The translations under genes were made by a program, and so were the position numbers. Of a stretch of DNA of 12,860 nucleotides, positions 1 through 7,944 are shown in pieces (the stretch's first letter is position 1; the number at the start of each line of letters is the position of its first letter). The notes below the pieces were generated by a model. It was not told the origin of the DNA. It worked only from the letters and a program-made list of their open reading frames with translations, and searched no databases. The DNA comes from Flavobacteriaceae bacterium (GTDB lineage Bacteria; Bacteroidota; Bacteroidia; Flavobacteriales; Flavobacteriaceae), in assembly GCA_030834365.1 (NCBI GenBank), contig JAURFJ010000031.1, forward strand, positions 1 through 12,860, given 5' to 3'.

Positions 1-467
1 AAGACCGAAGCGGTATTTTCATTCGAAACATTGCTGACGAGCTTAAGCAAAACCAACAATTTGCGCAGGTACTAGGATTTATTGCACTGTTTTTTGCTAT
101 TGGCACTATTGTTGCCGGTATCATAGGGGTTAGCAACATTATGATATTTGTGGTGAAAGAGCGTACCAAAGAGATAGGAATACGCAAAGCGCTAGGTGCT
201 ACTCCTAGAGTTGTCATTATGGGAATCTTACTAGAAGCTACCACAATTACCACTTTATCTGGATTTTCAGGAATGCTATTTGGTGTAGCGATTCTTCAGA
301 ATCTCGGTGATCGACTTGAAGATTACTTTATCACTAATCCGTATATAGACATGAGCTTTGCTGTAGGAGCGACGCTTGTTCTTATTGTTTTCGGAACCAT
401 AGCCGGATATGTGCCTGCCAAGCGCGCAGCGCGAATCAAACCAATTGTAGCCTTAAGAGACGAATAA
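1..467 (+). CDS. MacB-like ABC transporter permease, 3' part only
   Basis: The reading frame is open from base 3 at the window edge to the TAA at 465-467, so only the C-terminal ~154 residues are present; the ATG at 141 is internal. What is visible is the C-terminal FtsX/MacB permease domain: a membrane segment (FIALFFAIGTIVAGIIGV), the signature cytoplasmic loop KERTKEIGIRKALGATP that couples to the ATPase in this family, two more hydrophobic segments, and the terminal KRAARIKPIVALRDE typical of these permeases. It is clearly paralogous to the next gene, whose ATG overlaps this stop by one base (TAATG), so the two are probably translationally coupled. By family knowledge it is an inner-membrane subunit of a MacAB-TolC-type tripartite system that uses ATP hydrolysis mechanically to export drugs, peptides or lipids. 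Substrate unknown; the N-terminal helix, periplasmic domain and ATPase are outside the window. Confidence 0.93.
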   Translation, partial: DRSGIFIRNIADELKQNQQFAQVLGFIALFFAIGTIVAGIIGVSNIMIFVVKERTKEIGIRKALGATPRVVIMGILLEATTITTLSGFSGMLFGVAILQNLGDRLEDYFITNPYIDMSFAVGATLVLIVFGTIAGYVPAKRAARIKPIVALRDE

Positions 468-1729
468 TGAAGTTATTATTTAAAGCAGATACTTGGGATG
501 AGATCTTCAGTTCGATCAATAAGAATCGCGTGCGCACTATTCTTACAGTAATTGGGGTATTGTGGGGAATTTTTGTCTACATCGCGATGTCTGGAGCGGC
601 AAAGGGATTAGATAACGGATTTGAACGTCAGTTTGAGTCGGTGGCTATGAACTCGCTGTTCGCGTGGTCACAATCTACATCTAAACCGTATAAAGGTTTT
701 AGAACTGGACGACGCATACAGCTTAAATTGTCAGACGTTGAGGTGCTCAAAAAGCGTATTCCGGAGATTCAATATATCGCTCCTCGCAATGCGACCGGTG
801 TTTTTGGAGGTTCGCCTGCTCTTACCGTTAGAGGGCAAAAATCAGGCAATTACAACGTCTACGGTGATTTTCCGGTTTACACTAAAATCGCCACCAAAAA
901 AATATTTGATCAGGGTCGATTTATCAATCAATCAGACATAGATTATGACCGCCGGGTATGCATTATTGGTGAACGCACCAAGCGCGAATTGTTCGAGGAC
1001 AGTGAGGAAGCCGTTGGATCATTCTTACGCATTAACGGTATTTATTTTCGTGTAGTGGGGGTTCACAAGTTTGTTCCTGGTGGAGGTTTCGAGTCAGACG
1101 GAGACATCTTTATCCCCTTTACCACTTTTAATAAATTGTACAATAAGGCAGATGGAGTTGATTTTATGAGCATCGCCGCCTTCGATGACGCAGATATTAT
1201 TCAGGTTGAAAAAGATGTAAAGACGGTGCTCAAGTCTATACACCAAGTCGATCCCACTGATGAAAGGGCCTTTGGTTCATTTAACCTGGGTGAGGTGTTT
1301 GGACGTATAAAAGGATTCGCAAACGGATTGACCTTTTTGTCTCTCGTCATCGGAATTGCGACCATTTTGGCTGGGGTAATAGGGATCGGAAATATTTTGC
1401 TGATCTCCGTGAAAGAGCGTACGAAGGAGCTTGGTGTGCGCCGGGCTTTAGGGGCCACACCTTCAGAGGTGAGAAACTTGATTTTATTGGAGTCTGTGTT
1501 TCTAACCGTGATCTCTGGCGTTATGGGTATCATATTAGGCGCGGGTACATTAAGCTTGGTTAATAAGCTTACTCAAGACACCGATTTTCCGTATACCAAT
1601 CCAACTGTGCCTATACCCTATGTGCTCGGAGCCTTAGTGCTCATGGTAGTGTTGGGCACCCTAATTGGTCTCATACCGGCTCAAAGGGCTGTTAGTATCC
1701 GACCTATTGAAGCGTTAAGAGAAGAATAA
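467..1729 (+). CDS. MacB-like ABC transporter permease (no fused ATPase)
   Basis: A complete 420-aa permease. An N-terminal amphipathic stretch leads into one membrane helix (about residues 22-45, RVRTILTVIGVLWGIFVYIA). A large periplasmic MacB_PCD-type domain follows (about 46-285), then the FtsX domain with three helices (about 288-412) containing the coupling loop KERTKELGVRRALGATP and the ending RAVSIRPIEALREE. The ATPase domain that is fused at the N terminus in E. coli MacB is absent, so it should depend on a separate nucleotide-binding subunit, presumably encoded upstream. The start ATG overlaps the previous permease's stop by one base. Two consecutive different permeases suggest a heterodimer in the inner membrane, feeding the adaptor and TolC channel encoded next. 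Substrate cannot be told from sequence. Confidence 0.94.
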   Translation: MKLLFKADTWDEIFSSINKNRVRTILTVIGVLWGIFVYIAMSGAAKGLDNGFERQFESVAMNSLFAWSQSTSKPYKGFRTGRRIQLKLSDVEVLKKRIPEIQYIAPRNATGVFGGSPALTVRGQKSGNYNVYGDFPVYTKIATKKIFDQGRFINQSDIDYDRRVCIIGERTKRELFEDSEEAVGSFLRINGIYFRVVGVHKFVPGGGFESDGDIFIPFTTFNKLYNKADGVDFMSIAAFDDADIIQVEKDVKTVLKSIHQVDPTDERAFGSFNLGEVFGRIKGFANGLTFLSLVIGIATILAGVIGIGNILLISVKERTKELGVRRALGATPSEVRNLILLESVFLTVISGVMGIILGAGTLSLVNKLTQDTDFPYTNPTVPIPYVLGALVLMVVLGTLIGLIPAQRAVSIRPIEALREE

Positions 1730-1775
1730 TTGAACAGTAAAACCTAATCAAACTAGTTACTAAATATCTATCACT

Positions 1776-2909
1776 ATGAAAAAAGCCGTTCGGTATAGTA
1801 TCATCGCAGTCATTGCCTTGGGCGCTTTATGGGCTGCCGCATTCTTTGTTAAATCGAACAGTAAAGCTTCGGTTACCTATGAAACGCTTAGTCCATTCTA
1901 CGGAAGTATAGAAGAGAAAACAGTGGCAACCGGAACCGTTGTTCCTGAAGACGAGGTTGAGATTAAGCCTCAGATACAGGGTATCATCGATCGTATTGTA
2001 AAGTACGAAGGTGACTTTGTCAACCAGGGTGATCTCATAGCGGTCATTAAGGTGGTACCAAATGAGCAGTCTCTTATTGCTGCCATGGGGCGCGTAAAGA
2101 ATGCAGAGTTGCGAATGAACAATGCTAAGCTCGAATTTGAGCGTAACGAAGAACTGTTTCAGCGTCAGGTTATCTCTAATCAAGAGTATAATAACTTGAA
2201 GCTCACCTATGAGCAAGCTGCTCAAGAATTACGCAACGCAGAGGCGGATTATCAGATTATTAAAGACGGGTCTATTGGAGGCTCATCATCGGCCAACACC
2301 AATATACGCGCGACCACTACAGGCACTATTCTGGAGATTCCCGTTGAAATCGGAGATCAGGTCATTCAGTCAAACTCGTTTAATGCAGGTACTACAATTG
2401 CCACAGTTGCCGATTTGACCAAAATGGTTTTTGAGGGTAAAGTAGATGAAGGTGAAGTAGGTAAGCTTAAAGTTGGAATGCCACTTAAGGTAAGCCTTGG
2501 AGCTATTAGCGACAAAGAGTTTGATGCACGCCTCAGATTTATTGCCCCTAAGGGACTAGAAGAGTCTGGAGCCGTTAAGTTTAAAATTGAGGGTGATGTA
2601 ACGGTGGAGAATGATTTTACGATCAGGGCAGGATACAGTGCCAATGCCTCACTTATTCTTGACAGAAAAGAAAACATATTAGTGCTGCCTGAGGCTTTAC
2701 TTCAGTTTGATAAAGTGACTGATGAGCCTTATGTTGAAGTAGAAATTGGCGACCAAGAGTTCGAGCGACGTGAGATTAAAATCGGTATCTCTGACGGTAT
2801 TAATGTCGAGATCTTAGAGGGTCTTACTGAAGCCGATAAGGTGAAGCAATGGAACAAGACCGAGCCTATTAAAATAGGTTCAGAAAATGCGCCAGAGCGC
2901 GGAGTGTAA
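1776..2909 (+). CDS. MacA/HlyD-like membrane-fusion (periplasmic adaptor) protein
   Basis: A 377-aa adaptor anchored by an N-terminal membrane helix (about residues 7-25, after MKKAVR). It shows the expected order: first half of the lipoyl/barrel-sandwich domain (VVPEDEVEIKPQIQGIIDRI, followed by YEGDFVNQGDLIAVI); a charged alpha-hairpin coiled coil (about 95-165) with the tip near QRQVISNQEYNNL; the second lipoyl half (TTTGTILEIPVEIGDQV); a beta-barrel domain (about 215-295); and a membrane-proximal C-terminal domain. By family knowledge it bridges the MacB-type permeases and TolC in the periplasm. It lies 46 bases after the permease, with no recognisable promoter or terminator between, so it is likely in the same operon. 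A run of Gly/Ser (GGSSS) lies between the hairpin and the second lipoyl half. The MacA-type assignment rests mainly on the permease neighbours; RND-type adaptors look similar. Confidence 0.93.
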   Translation: MKKAVRYSIIAVIALGALWAAAFFVKSNSKASVTYETLSPFYGSIEEKTVATGTVVPEDEVEIKPQIQGIIDRIVKYEGDFVNQGDLIAVIKVVPNEQSLIAAMGRVKNAELRMNNAKLEFERNEELFQRQVISNQEYNNLKLTYEQAAQELRNAEADYQIIKDGSIGGSSSANTNIRATTTGTILEIPVEIGDQVIQSNSFNAGTTIATVADLTKMVFEGKVDEGEVGKLKVGMPLKVSLGAISDKEFDARLRFIAPKGLEESGAVKFKIEGDVTVENDFTIRAGYSANASLILDRKENILVLPEALLQFDKVTDEPYVEVEIGDQEFERREIKIGISDGINVEILEGLTEADKVKQWNKTEPIKIGSENAPERGV

Positions 2910-2941
2910 TACTCAGTTATTAAACTAACACTACATAAACA

Positions 2942-4291
2942 ATGAAGTTTCGATTATTTAGTATACTGACACTTTCCGTAACACTTGCTTTTAGCCAAAC
3001 CAAAAAAATGTCGCTCCAAGAATGCGTCGAATACGCGTTGGAGAATAACCTGACCATAGAGCAGTTTGAACTAGACCTTGAATCTGCCGAATTAGGAGAG
3101 CTTGAAGGTCTTGGACAGTTTTTGCCCCGCCTTAACGGTTCGATGGGGGTAAATGAAAGTAAGGGTTTCGGTATTGATCCACGAACAAACACGGCGAACC
3201 CGTCTTTAGTGGTTTTGCAAGGAAACCTGAACCTTTCTGTGGGTTACACCCTATTTGACGGGTTGAGAAATCTAAGAAGAGCGCAGCGCGCTGAAATGAA
3301 TACCATTTCGAATCAGTATCGACTGGCCAACTTAAAAGATGATATTCGATTGCGTGTGGCGAATGCTTATCTCAATGTGATTTCTTCAAAGGAATCACTT
3401 AAGGTTGCTAGAGCACAGTACGGGGTTACCGAACAAGACATGAACCGCATCAAAGAATTGGTAGAATTGGGTGTAGTTCCGACGGGAGATCTGTTAGAAA
3501 TTGAGGCTACAGCGGCTAATCAAGAGCAGGCAGTAGTCAATGCTGAGGCTAGAGTTATTCTGGCTCGAATCAATTTGGCGCAATTGCTTCAAATCACCGA
3601 TTACGAAAATTTTGATATTGCTGACGAAGCCTTTGACGTGCCTAGCTCGACCATCTTAGATAAGTCTCCAAAACAGATCTTCACTAAGGCGATGAGTTTC
3701 AGAAACGACATTAAATTAGCCGAGACTAGCGTTGTGCTTTCTGAACAAGATCTTAAGATTGCAAAGGGGGCTGCGCTTCCAACGCTGAATGCTTTCATGA
3801 ATTACAATACGTTTGCCAGTGACCGTTTTCAAATAGACGATACAGGTAACCTTGTGCGTCCAGACCTAATCGCTCAATTAGAAGGAAATGACGGTGTTTC
3901 GTATGGACTATCGTTGAACATTCCAATTTTTAATGCGTTTACTACCGCCAATAGTATTAAGCGTGCGGCGCTAAATGTGAAGCGTTCGGAGTTGCAATAC
4001 GAGCAAACCAAACTAGACTTGGAGAATGCAGTGAACCAGGCCTATAACGATGTGAAGACCTTTGCCAAGACTTATGAGGCGGCCCAAAAGACATTAGATG
4101 CCCGACGACTAGCCTATAACTATGCAAAAGAGCGTTTTGAAGTGGGGTTGATGAATTCCTTTGACTTTAGCCAGGCTCAGTCGCGCCTTGATAATGCGGA
4201 AGCTTCGGTAATTAGAGCGAAATACGACTATATCTTTAGGCTTAAGATCCTTGAGTTTTACTTCGGTATTCCGATTGCCGTAGTGGATTAA
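2942..4291 (+). CDS. TolC-family outer-membrane efflux protein
   Basis: A 449-aa protein starting with a classic Sec signal peptide (MKFRLFSILTLSVTLAFSQ; cleavage likely just after the Ser near residue 18, with no lipobox Cys). The mature part has the two-fold OEP repeat of TolC: each half begins with a long helix and carries beta-strand segments. Visible landmarks are the opening MSLQECVEYALENNLTIEQ, the GYTLFDGLRN strand and its counterpart LSLNIPIFNAFTTANSI in the second half, and the helical FEVGLMNSFDFSQAQSRLDNAE near the C terminus, all typical of the family. By family knowledge it trimerises into an outer-membrane barrel plus periplasmic tunnel that docks the adaptor. It is 32 bases downstream of the adaptor, with an A-rich pre-start region and no own promoter seen, so it closes the efflux operon. 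Confidence 0.95.
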   Translation: MKFRLFSILTLSVTLAFSQTKKMSLQECVEYALENNLTIEQFELDLESAELGELEGLGQFLPRLNGSMGVNESKGFGIDPRTNTANPSLVVLQGNLNLSVGYTLFDGLRNLRRAQRAEMNTISNQYRLANLKDDIRLRVANAYLNVISSKESLKVARAQYGVTEQDMNRIKELVELGVVPTGDLLEIEATAANQEQAVVNAEARVILARINLAQLLQITDYENFDIADEAFDVPSSTILDKSPKQIFTKAMSFRNDIKLAETSVVLSEQDLKIAKGAALPTLNAFMNYNTFASDRFQIDDTGNLVRPDLIAQLEGNDGVSYGLSLNIPIFNAFTTANSIKRAALNVKRSELQYEQTKLDLENAVNQAYNDVKTFAKTYEAAQKTLDARRLAYNYAKERFEVGLMNSFDFSQAQSRLDNAEASVIRAKYDYIFRLKILEFYFGIPIAVVD

Positions 4292-4294
4292 GGC

Positions 4295-4322
4295 TTGTTT
4301 TCAGGTCTTTCTCCTATCTTTG
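4295..4322 (+). promoter_or_regulatory. Bacteroidota-type promoter for tsaB
   Basis: TATCTTTG at 4315-4322 matches the Bacteroidota -7 consensus TAnnTTTG exactly. A TTG at 4295-4297 sits 17 bases upstream, at the short end of the accepted -33 spacing. The box ends only three bases before the tsaB ATG (4326), so the transcript should start at or very near the A of the start codon. The consensus is established knowledge; its use here is inferred. Confidence 0.6.
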
Positions 4323-4325
4323 AAC

Positions 4326-5036
4326 ATGGCATTAATACTTGCATTTGATACTTCAACAAAGGGCTGCTCTGCAGCCCTTTTTGATCGAGAACAATGCTTA
4401 GCACACACTGAAGCCATCGAAGAGGGTTTCGTGCATGCTGAGCGATTGCATCTGCTTGTTGAGTCGTTGTTTGAGCAAACTGATCGTCAATTTGACGCAA
4501 TAGAGGCCATAGCAGTCGGGGCTGGTCCGGGATCTTACACCGGTTTACGAATAGGAATTTCTGCAGCCAAAGGATATTCTTTTGCCTTAGAGAAACCCTT
4601 AATCGCGATAGACAGTCTCGCCATCATGAGTGAGTCAGTTTATGCGCAACTCAAAACAGAGCAGCCTAAGACAATTGGGATTTTTTCGGCTATTGATGCT
4701 CGAAGACAAGAGGTGTATGCTAGGGTTCAAAATGGAGTTGGGGAGCTCGTAACGCCTTCTCAAGCTTTATTGTTAGAAGAATTTGACGTCCGTTCGCTGA
4801 CCAACACTTTCGAAACAATTTATGTTGTAGGAGACGCCAATGAAAAACTAAAGGTTTTTTTCGCTGACCAGCTCGATCAGCATGATTTTAGGTTTGTAGA
4901 TACCTTTCCTCAAGCCTTGCACATGGGTAGGCTAGCTTTAGAGCATTTCCGGGCAAAAGATTTCGAATCTACTGAGTACTTTGAGCCTAATTACCTGAAA
5001 GAGGTATATATAACCCCTTCAAAAGAATCGAAGTAG
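4326..5036 (+). CDS. tsaB: tRNA threonylcarbamoyladenosine biosynthesis protein TsaB
   Basis: A 236-aa ASKHA-fold protein. The N terminus ALILAFDTSTKGCSAALF is the family's first phosphate-loop-like strand-turn, and GPGSYTGLRIG (about residues 67-77) is the diagnostic TsaB/YeaZ motif. The C terminus has the usual EPNYL-K element. TsaB is the scaffold partner of TsaD and TsaE in making t6A37 on ANN-decoding tRNAs in the cytoplasm; TsaD and TsaE are not in this window. I chose the ATG at 4326 because the conserved ILAFDTS strand begins right after it; an in-frame TTG at 4320 lies inside the promoter box. Odd features: the mRNA appears leaderless, and codons 11-19 form a terminator-like hairpin (listed separately). 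It is tail-to-tail with the MscS gene, 15 bases apart. Confidence 0.95.
   Translation: MALILAFDTSTKGCSAALFDREQCLAHTEAIEEGFVHAERLHLLVESLFEQTDRQFDAIEAIAVGAGPGSYTGLRIGISAAKGYSFALEKPLIAIDSLAIMSESVYAQLKTEQPKTIGIFSAIDARRQEVYARVQNGVGELVTPSQALLLEEFDVRSLTNTFETIYVVGDANEKLKVFFADQLDQHDFRFVDTFPQALHMGRLALEHFRAKDFESTEYFEPNYLKEVYITPSKESK
4358..4382 (+). terminator. Intrinsic-terminator-like hairpin inside the tsaB start
   Basis: The arms AAAGGGCTGC (4358-4367) and GCAGCCCTTT (4371-4380) are a perfect 10-bp inverted repeat around a TCT loop, followed by T so that a run of five T spans 4378-4382. The GGGCTGC core is GC-rich. This is the best terminator-shaped structure I found, yet it lies within tsaB codons 11-19, 67 bases past the tolC-family stop. 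It may end the efflux operon transcript. It would also lie about 30 bases into the tsaB transcript, so its effect must depend on translation or be partial. The shape is seen directly; function is inferred. Confidence 0.5.
4998..5020 (-). terminator. Possible weak terminator of the nfu-YyaL-MscS operon
   Basis: Read on the minus strand, 5020-5013 (GAAGGGGT) and 5005-4998 (ACCTCTTT) form an 8-bp stem around a 7-base AT loop. Two of the pairs are G-U, which become A-C mismatches in plus-strand RNA, so the structure favours minus-strand use. It starts about 30 bases after the MscS stop and lies inside the 3' end of tsaB. The U tract is short and interrupted (UCUUUC), so this is a weak candidate. 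Confidence 0.25.
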
Positions 5037-5051
5037 AATTCCACTAAGGTT

Positions 5052-5888
5052 TTAAACTTCAGCATTAATAAGCACGCGATGTGGGAACGGAATCTCAATG
5101 CCTTCCTCGTCAAATCGTCTCTTGATGTTTTCGATCATATCAAATCGAGTGGGCCAGAAAACATCGGTATTTGCCCAATAGCGTATCGCTAAATTTACCG
5201 AGCTGTCAGCTAGTTCATGTACGAGAACTGCTGGCATTTTTTCTTCTTCTTTAAGTATACGTTCATCGGCCTCGCACAACTGCAGCACCACTTCTCTCGC
5301 CTTTTGGATATTGCTCGAGTAGCTGATGCCGATAATGAGGTTTTCTCGTCTCAGTGGTTCAGAAGAAAAATTGATGATTTTATCATTAGAAAGGTTGCCG
5401 TTTGGAATAATAACCGCCTGATTACTAAAGGTGGTTAGTTTGGTGTTGAATACAGTGATCTTATTCACGGTTCCTTCAACCCCTTGGGCAGAAATAAAGT
5501 CTCCTACCTTAAACGGTTTGAAGATTAAAATCAGTATTCCGCCTGCAAAATTGGATAGAGAACCCTGAAGGGCAAGACCAAGGGCTAGACCCGCAGCACC
5601 CAGCATAGCAATAAGTGATGAGGTCTCTACGCCTAGTTGTGTAATGACCATTACCAGAAGAATGACCTTCAAGGCAATACTAATGAAGTCTTCAAGGAAC
5701 TGCTCTAAGGTGCGATCGTAGTCTTTGCGCTCAAAGAATTTGGCTACACCTATATCCACTAAGCGGATCACCCACCAGCCTACAAAAGCCGTAATCATCG
5801 CCGTTACCAAATTGGGCAGCACCTCCCACAACAAAGAAATTAATTGCTCTAAATGCTGTTCGTAATCTTTAAATGTTTTCTCAATCAT
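5052..5888 (-). CDS. Small-conductance mechanosensitive (MscS-family) channel
   Basis: A 278-aa inner-membrane protein, close to the size of E. coli MscS (286 aa). Helices lie at about residues 24-45 and 68-90. The pore helix TM3 carries the family signature LGAAGLALGLALQGSLSNFAGG (about 96-117), with the Gly/Ala packing pattern of MscS. The beta domain follows (FKVGDFISAQGVEGTV, then AVIIPNGNLSNDKIINFS), and the C-terminal alpha/beta domain ends with EEGIEIPFPHRVL. By family knowledge it opens on membrane tension and releases osmolytes during hypo-osmotic shock. I chose the ATG at 5888 because it overlaps the upstream gene's stop by 8 bases (ATGATTGA). The longer frame from 5957 adds residues with no MscS resemblance inside the upstream coding region. 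It is the last gene of the minus-strand operon. Confidence 0.94.
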   Translation of the reverse strand: MIEKTFKDYEQHLEQLISLLWEVLPNLVTAMITAFVGWWVIRLVDIGVAKFFERKDYDRTLEQFLEDFISIALKVILLVMVITQLGVETSSLIAMLGAAGLALGLALQGSLSNFAGGILILIFKPFKVGDFISAQGVEGTVNKITVFNTKLTTFSNQAVIIPNGNLSNDKIINFSSEPLRRENLIIGISYSSNIQKAREVVLQLCEADERILKEEEKMPAVLVHELADSSVNLAIRYWANTDVFWPTRFDMIENIKRRFDEEGIEIPFPHRVLINAEV

Positions 5889-7944
5889 GATCGAGTTGGT
5901 TAAATAGTTCTTCTGCAGAATAAACAGGTAAAGAACAACTGCCCTTAACGCAGACAAAGATAGGAGTTTGCTTTAAATCGGCTTCTTTGTATAATAGCCC
6001 ATTTGAGATCGGTTTTTTGGCTGCTGCCAACACGCTATTAGGAAGGTAGTGTCGATTTACTTCACGTGCTTTTTGGACGTATTCTTCCCCTAAAATAGCA
6101 ACCTCATGAAACTCAAACTGATCGTATAAGGCCAGCTGCAGCCAGGCTGAATAACTTCGTGGGTGCTGTGTACATTGAGGTTTCATAGCCTGCACTAGAT
6201 CAGACGCCCTTTTGCTATATTGAGGCTTGCCTAAAAGGGCTCCGATTCGAAAAAGGTTTTTACCCATTAGTGCGTTTGAACTACTGATTACATTGTCTTC
6301 TACCTCTAATGTTCGCCGTACCACTTGTTTTTGAAGGTCAGAGGTGAAATAGAAGAAGCCATTTGGCGCATCAAAATGGGTACTGACATATTGGATCAGC
6401 CGTTTAGCCTGATTGATGTAATTAAGGTTGAATGAGACCTCATAGAGATCAATGAAGCACTGGATACAAAGCGCATAGTCTTCTAGAAATCCGTCGATAT
6501 CTGTGGTGGCGGTATTTTTTATGCGTACCAAACGCCCATCTTGATCGATGCGTTCAGATAGCATTTGCGCAGTGTTTTCTGCTAAGCTTAGGTAACGGTT
6601 TTTTAAGGTATCGGTCAAATCTAAGTAGCGATAGCTATGGGTAAGCGCGCTTACAACTAAGGCATTCCATGAACTTATGATTTTGTCGTCACAGGCCGGT
6701 TTTTCGCGTTTCTGCTGAAATAGCTTGAGTCTGCTCAGTCCGGTTTCTATTGATTTCTCTAAAGTTTGAACCGAAATGGTTAATTTCTGGGTCAGTTCTT
6801 CATTGGACTGGGTGCGGAATAATAAATACTGACCGTGCTCCCAGTGTCCGAGTTCGTTAACATTGTAAACCATAGTGAATAACTCATAGAGATCACCCAG
6901 TGCATGCTTTAATTCTTCTTGTGTAAATCGATAGTATGCTCCTTCTAACTGTTCGCCCGATTCGTCCATTGAGTCGGCATCTATAGATGCGAAAAATCCT
7001 TGAGAATTCTCATCGTAAAGCCACTCTTCTAAAAAGTCTATCGTTTTTACCGCAACCTGTTGATACCATTTATTGCGAGTCACTGTAAAGGCCTTCGCAT
7101 AAAGACTGAGCAGTTGCGCGTTGTCATAGGCCATTTTTTCGAAGTGCACAACGTGCCAGCGATTGTCTACGCTGTAGCGCGAAAATCCGCCGTTAATGGG
7201 GTCGAATAGCGCTCCATAAGACATGCGATCAAGGCTTTTTTTAACGTGGTCAAACATGCGCTCATTTGGGCTAAGCAGGTGGTAATGCAATGCAAATTCT
7301 AAGGTGTTGGGCATCATGAATTTGGGTGCTCCTTTAAAGCCCCCGAATTCGGTATCCACCGCGCTTAAATATTCGTGAATAAGCTCTTCAAATTCACTCT
7401 TTGGCCAAACCGTATTAAGCTGATCAGCTGAAGGAGTTTCGGCCATCGCTTTCAAACCTCTTGAGAGATTTGTTGCGTATTCAAATACGCGCTCTCGATC
7501 GTTCGCATAGAGCTGATGAAGGTCGGTTAGGGCTGCCATCCAGCGGGATTTTGGCAAGTAGGTAGCGCCCCAAAATGGCCTGCCGTCAGGTAAGGCAACG
7601 ATGTTGAGGGGCCATCCGCCAGAGCCGGTCATTAATTGAAGCGCGTCCATGTACAGATGGTCAAAGTCTGGGCGCTCCTCTCGGTCGATTTTTACGCAGA
7701 TAAAGTGGCGATTCATGAGCTCAGAAACCTCATGGTCTTCAAAGCATTCACGCTCCATCACATGGCACCAATGGCAAGCAGCGTAGCCAATACTGAATAA
7801 TAGCAATTTCTGCTCTTGATGCGCCTGTTCAAAGAGTGTGTCATCATATTCTACCCAATGAACGGGGTTAAGACGGTGCTGCCTGAGATAGGGAGAGGAG
7901 GCCCGATCAAGGGCGTTGGGCTTAGGTGCTTTAGGGCTATCCAT
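5881..7944 (-). CDS. YyaL/DUF255 (SPATA20-like) thioredoxin-fold protein
   Basis: A 687-aa full-length member of the family called YyaL in bacteria and SPATA20 in animals. The N-terminal thioredoxin-like domain (about residues 11-170) contains SPYLRQHRLNPVHW, then SIGYAACHWCHVMERECFED with a CHWC redox-type motif (Cys57, Cys60), KIDREERPDFDHLYMDA and GGWPLN. All are family hallmarks. The rest resembles an alpha/alpha-barrel like six-hairpin glycosidases or N-acylglucosamine epimerases (KMAYDNAQLL, FFASIDADS, NALVVSALTHSYR, LEDYALCIQ, SSNALMG). No signal peptide, so cytosolic. The biochemical role of the family is not settled, so I do not assign a reaction. The start ATG overlaps the nfu stop by 8 bases, and the stop overlaps the MscS start by 8 bases, which points to coupled translation. 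A C-terminal CVKGSC pair of cysteines is also present. Confidence 0.93.
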   Translation of the reverse strand: MDSPKAPKPNALDRASSPYLRQHRLNPVHWVEYDDTLFEQAHQEQKLLLFSIGYAACHWCHVMERECFEDHEVSELMNRHFICVKIDREERPDFDHLYMDALQLMTGSGGWPLNIVALPDGRPFWGATYLPKSRWMAALTDLHQLYANDRERVFEYATNLSRGLKAMAETPSADQLNTVWPKSEFEELIHEYLSAVDTEFGGFKGAPKFMMPNTLEFALHYHLLSPNERMFDHVKKSLDRMSYGALFDPINGGFSRYSVDNRWHVVHFEKMAYDNAQLLSLYAKAFTVTRNKWYQQVAVKTIDFLEEWLYDENSQGFFASIDADSMDESGEQLEGAYYRFTQEELKHALGDLYELFTMVYNVNELGHWEHGQYLLFRTQSNEELTQKLTISVQTLEKSIETGLSRLKLFQQKREKPACDDKIISSWNALVVSALTHSYRYLDLTDTLKNRYLSLAENTAQMLSERIDQDGRLVRIKNTATTDIDGFLEDYALCIQCFIDLYEVSFNLNYINQAKRLIQYVSTHFDAPNGFFYFTSDLQKQVVRRTLEVEDNVISSSNALMGKNLFRIGALLGKPQYSKRASDLVQAMKPQCTQHPRSYSAWLQLALYDQFEFHEVAILGEEYVQKAREVNRHYLPNSVLAAAKKPISNGLLYKEADLKQTPIFVCVKGSCSLPVYSAEELFNQLDHD

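Noticed and set aside
5032..5045. Near-perfect 14-base palindrome around GAATTC between tsaB and the MscS gene.
   Set aside because: It has no loop, one mismatched pair and no T tract; chance symmetry around a common 6-mer is enough to explain it.
5889..5957. Longer start for the MscS protein (ATG at 5957).
   Set aside because: The extra 23 residues do not resemble MscS and lie wholly within the upstream gene; the 8-base overlap start at 5888 fits operon structure better.
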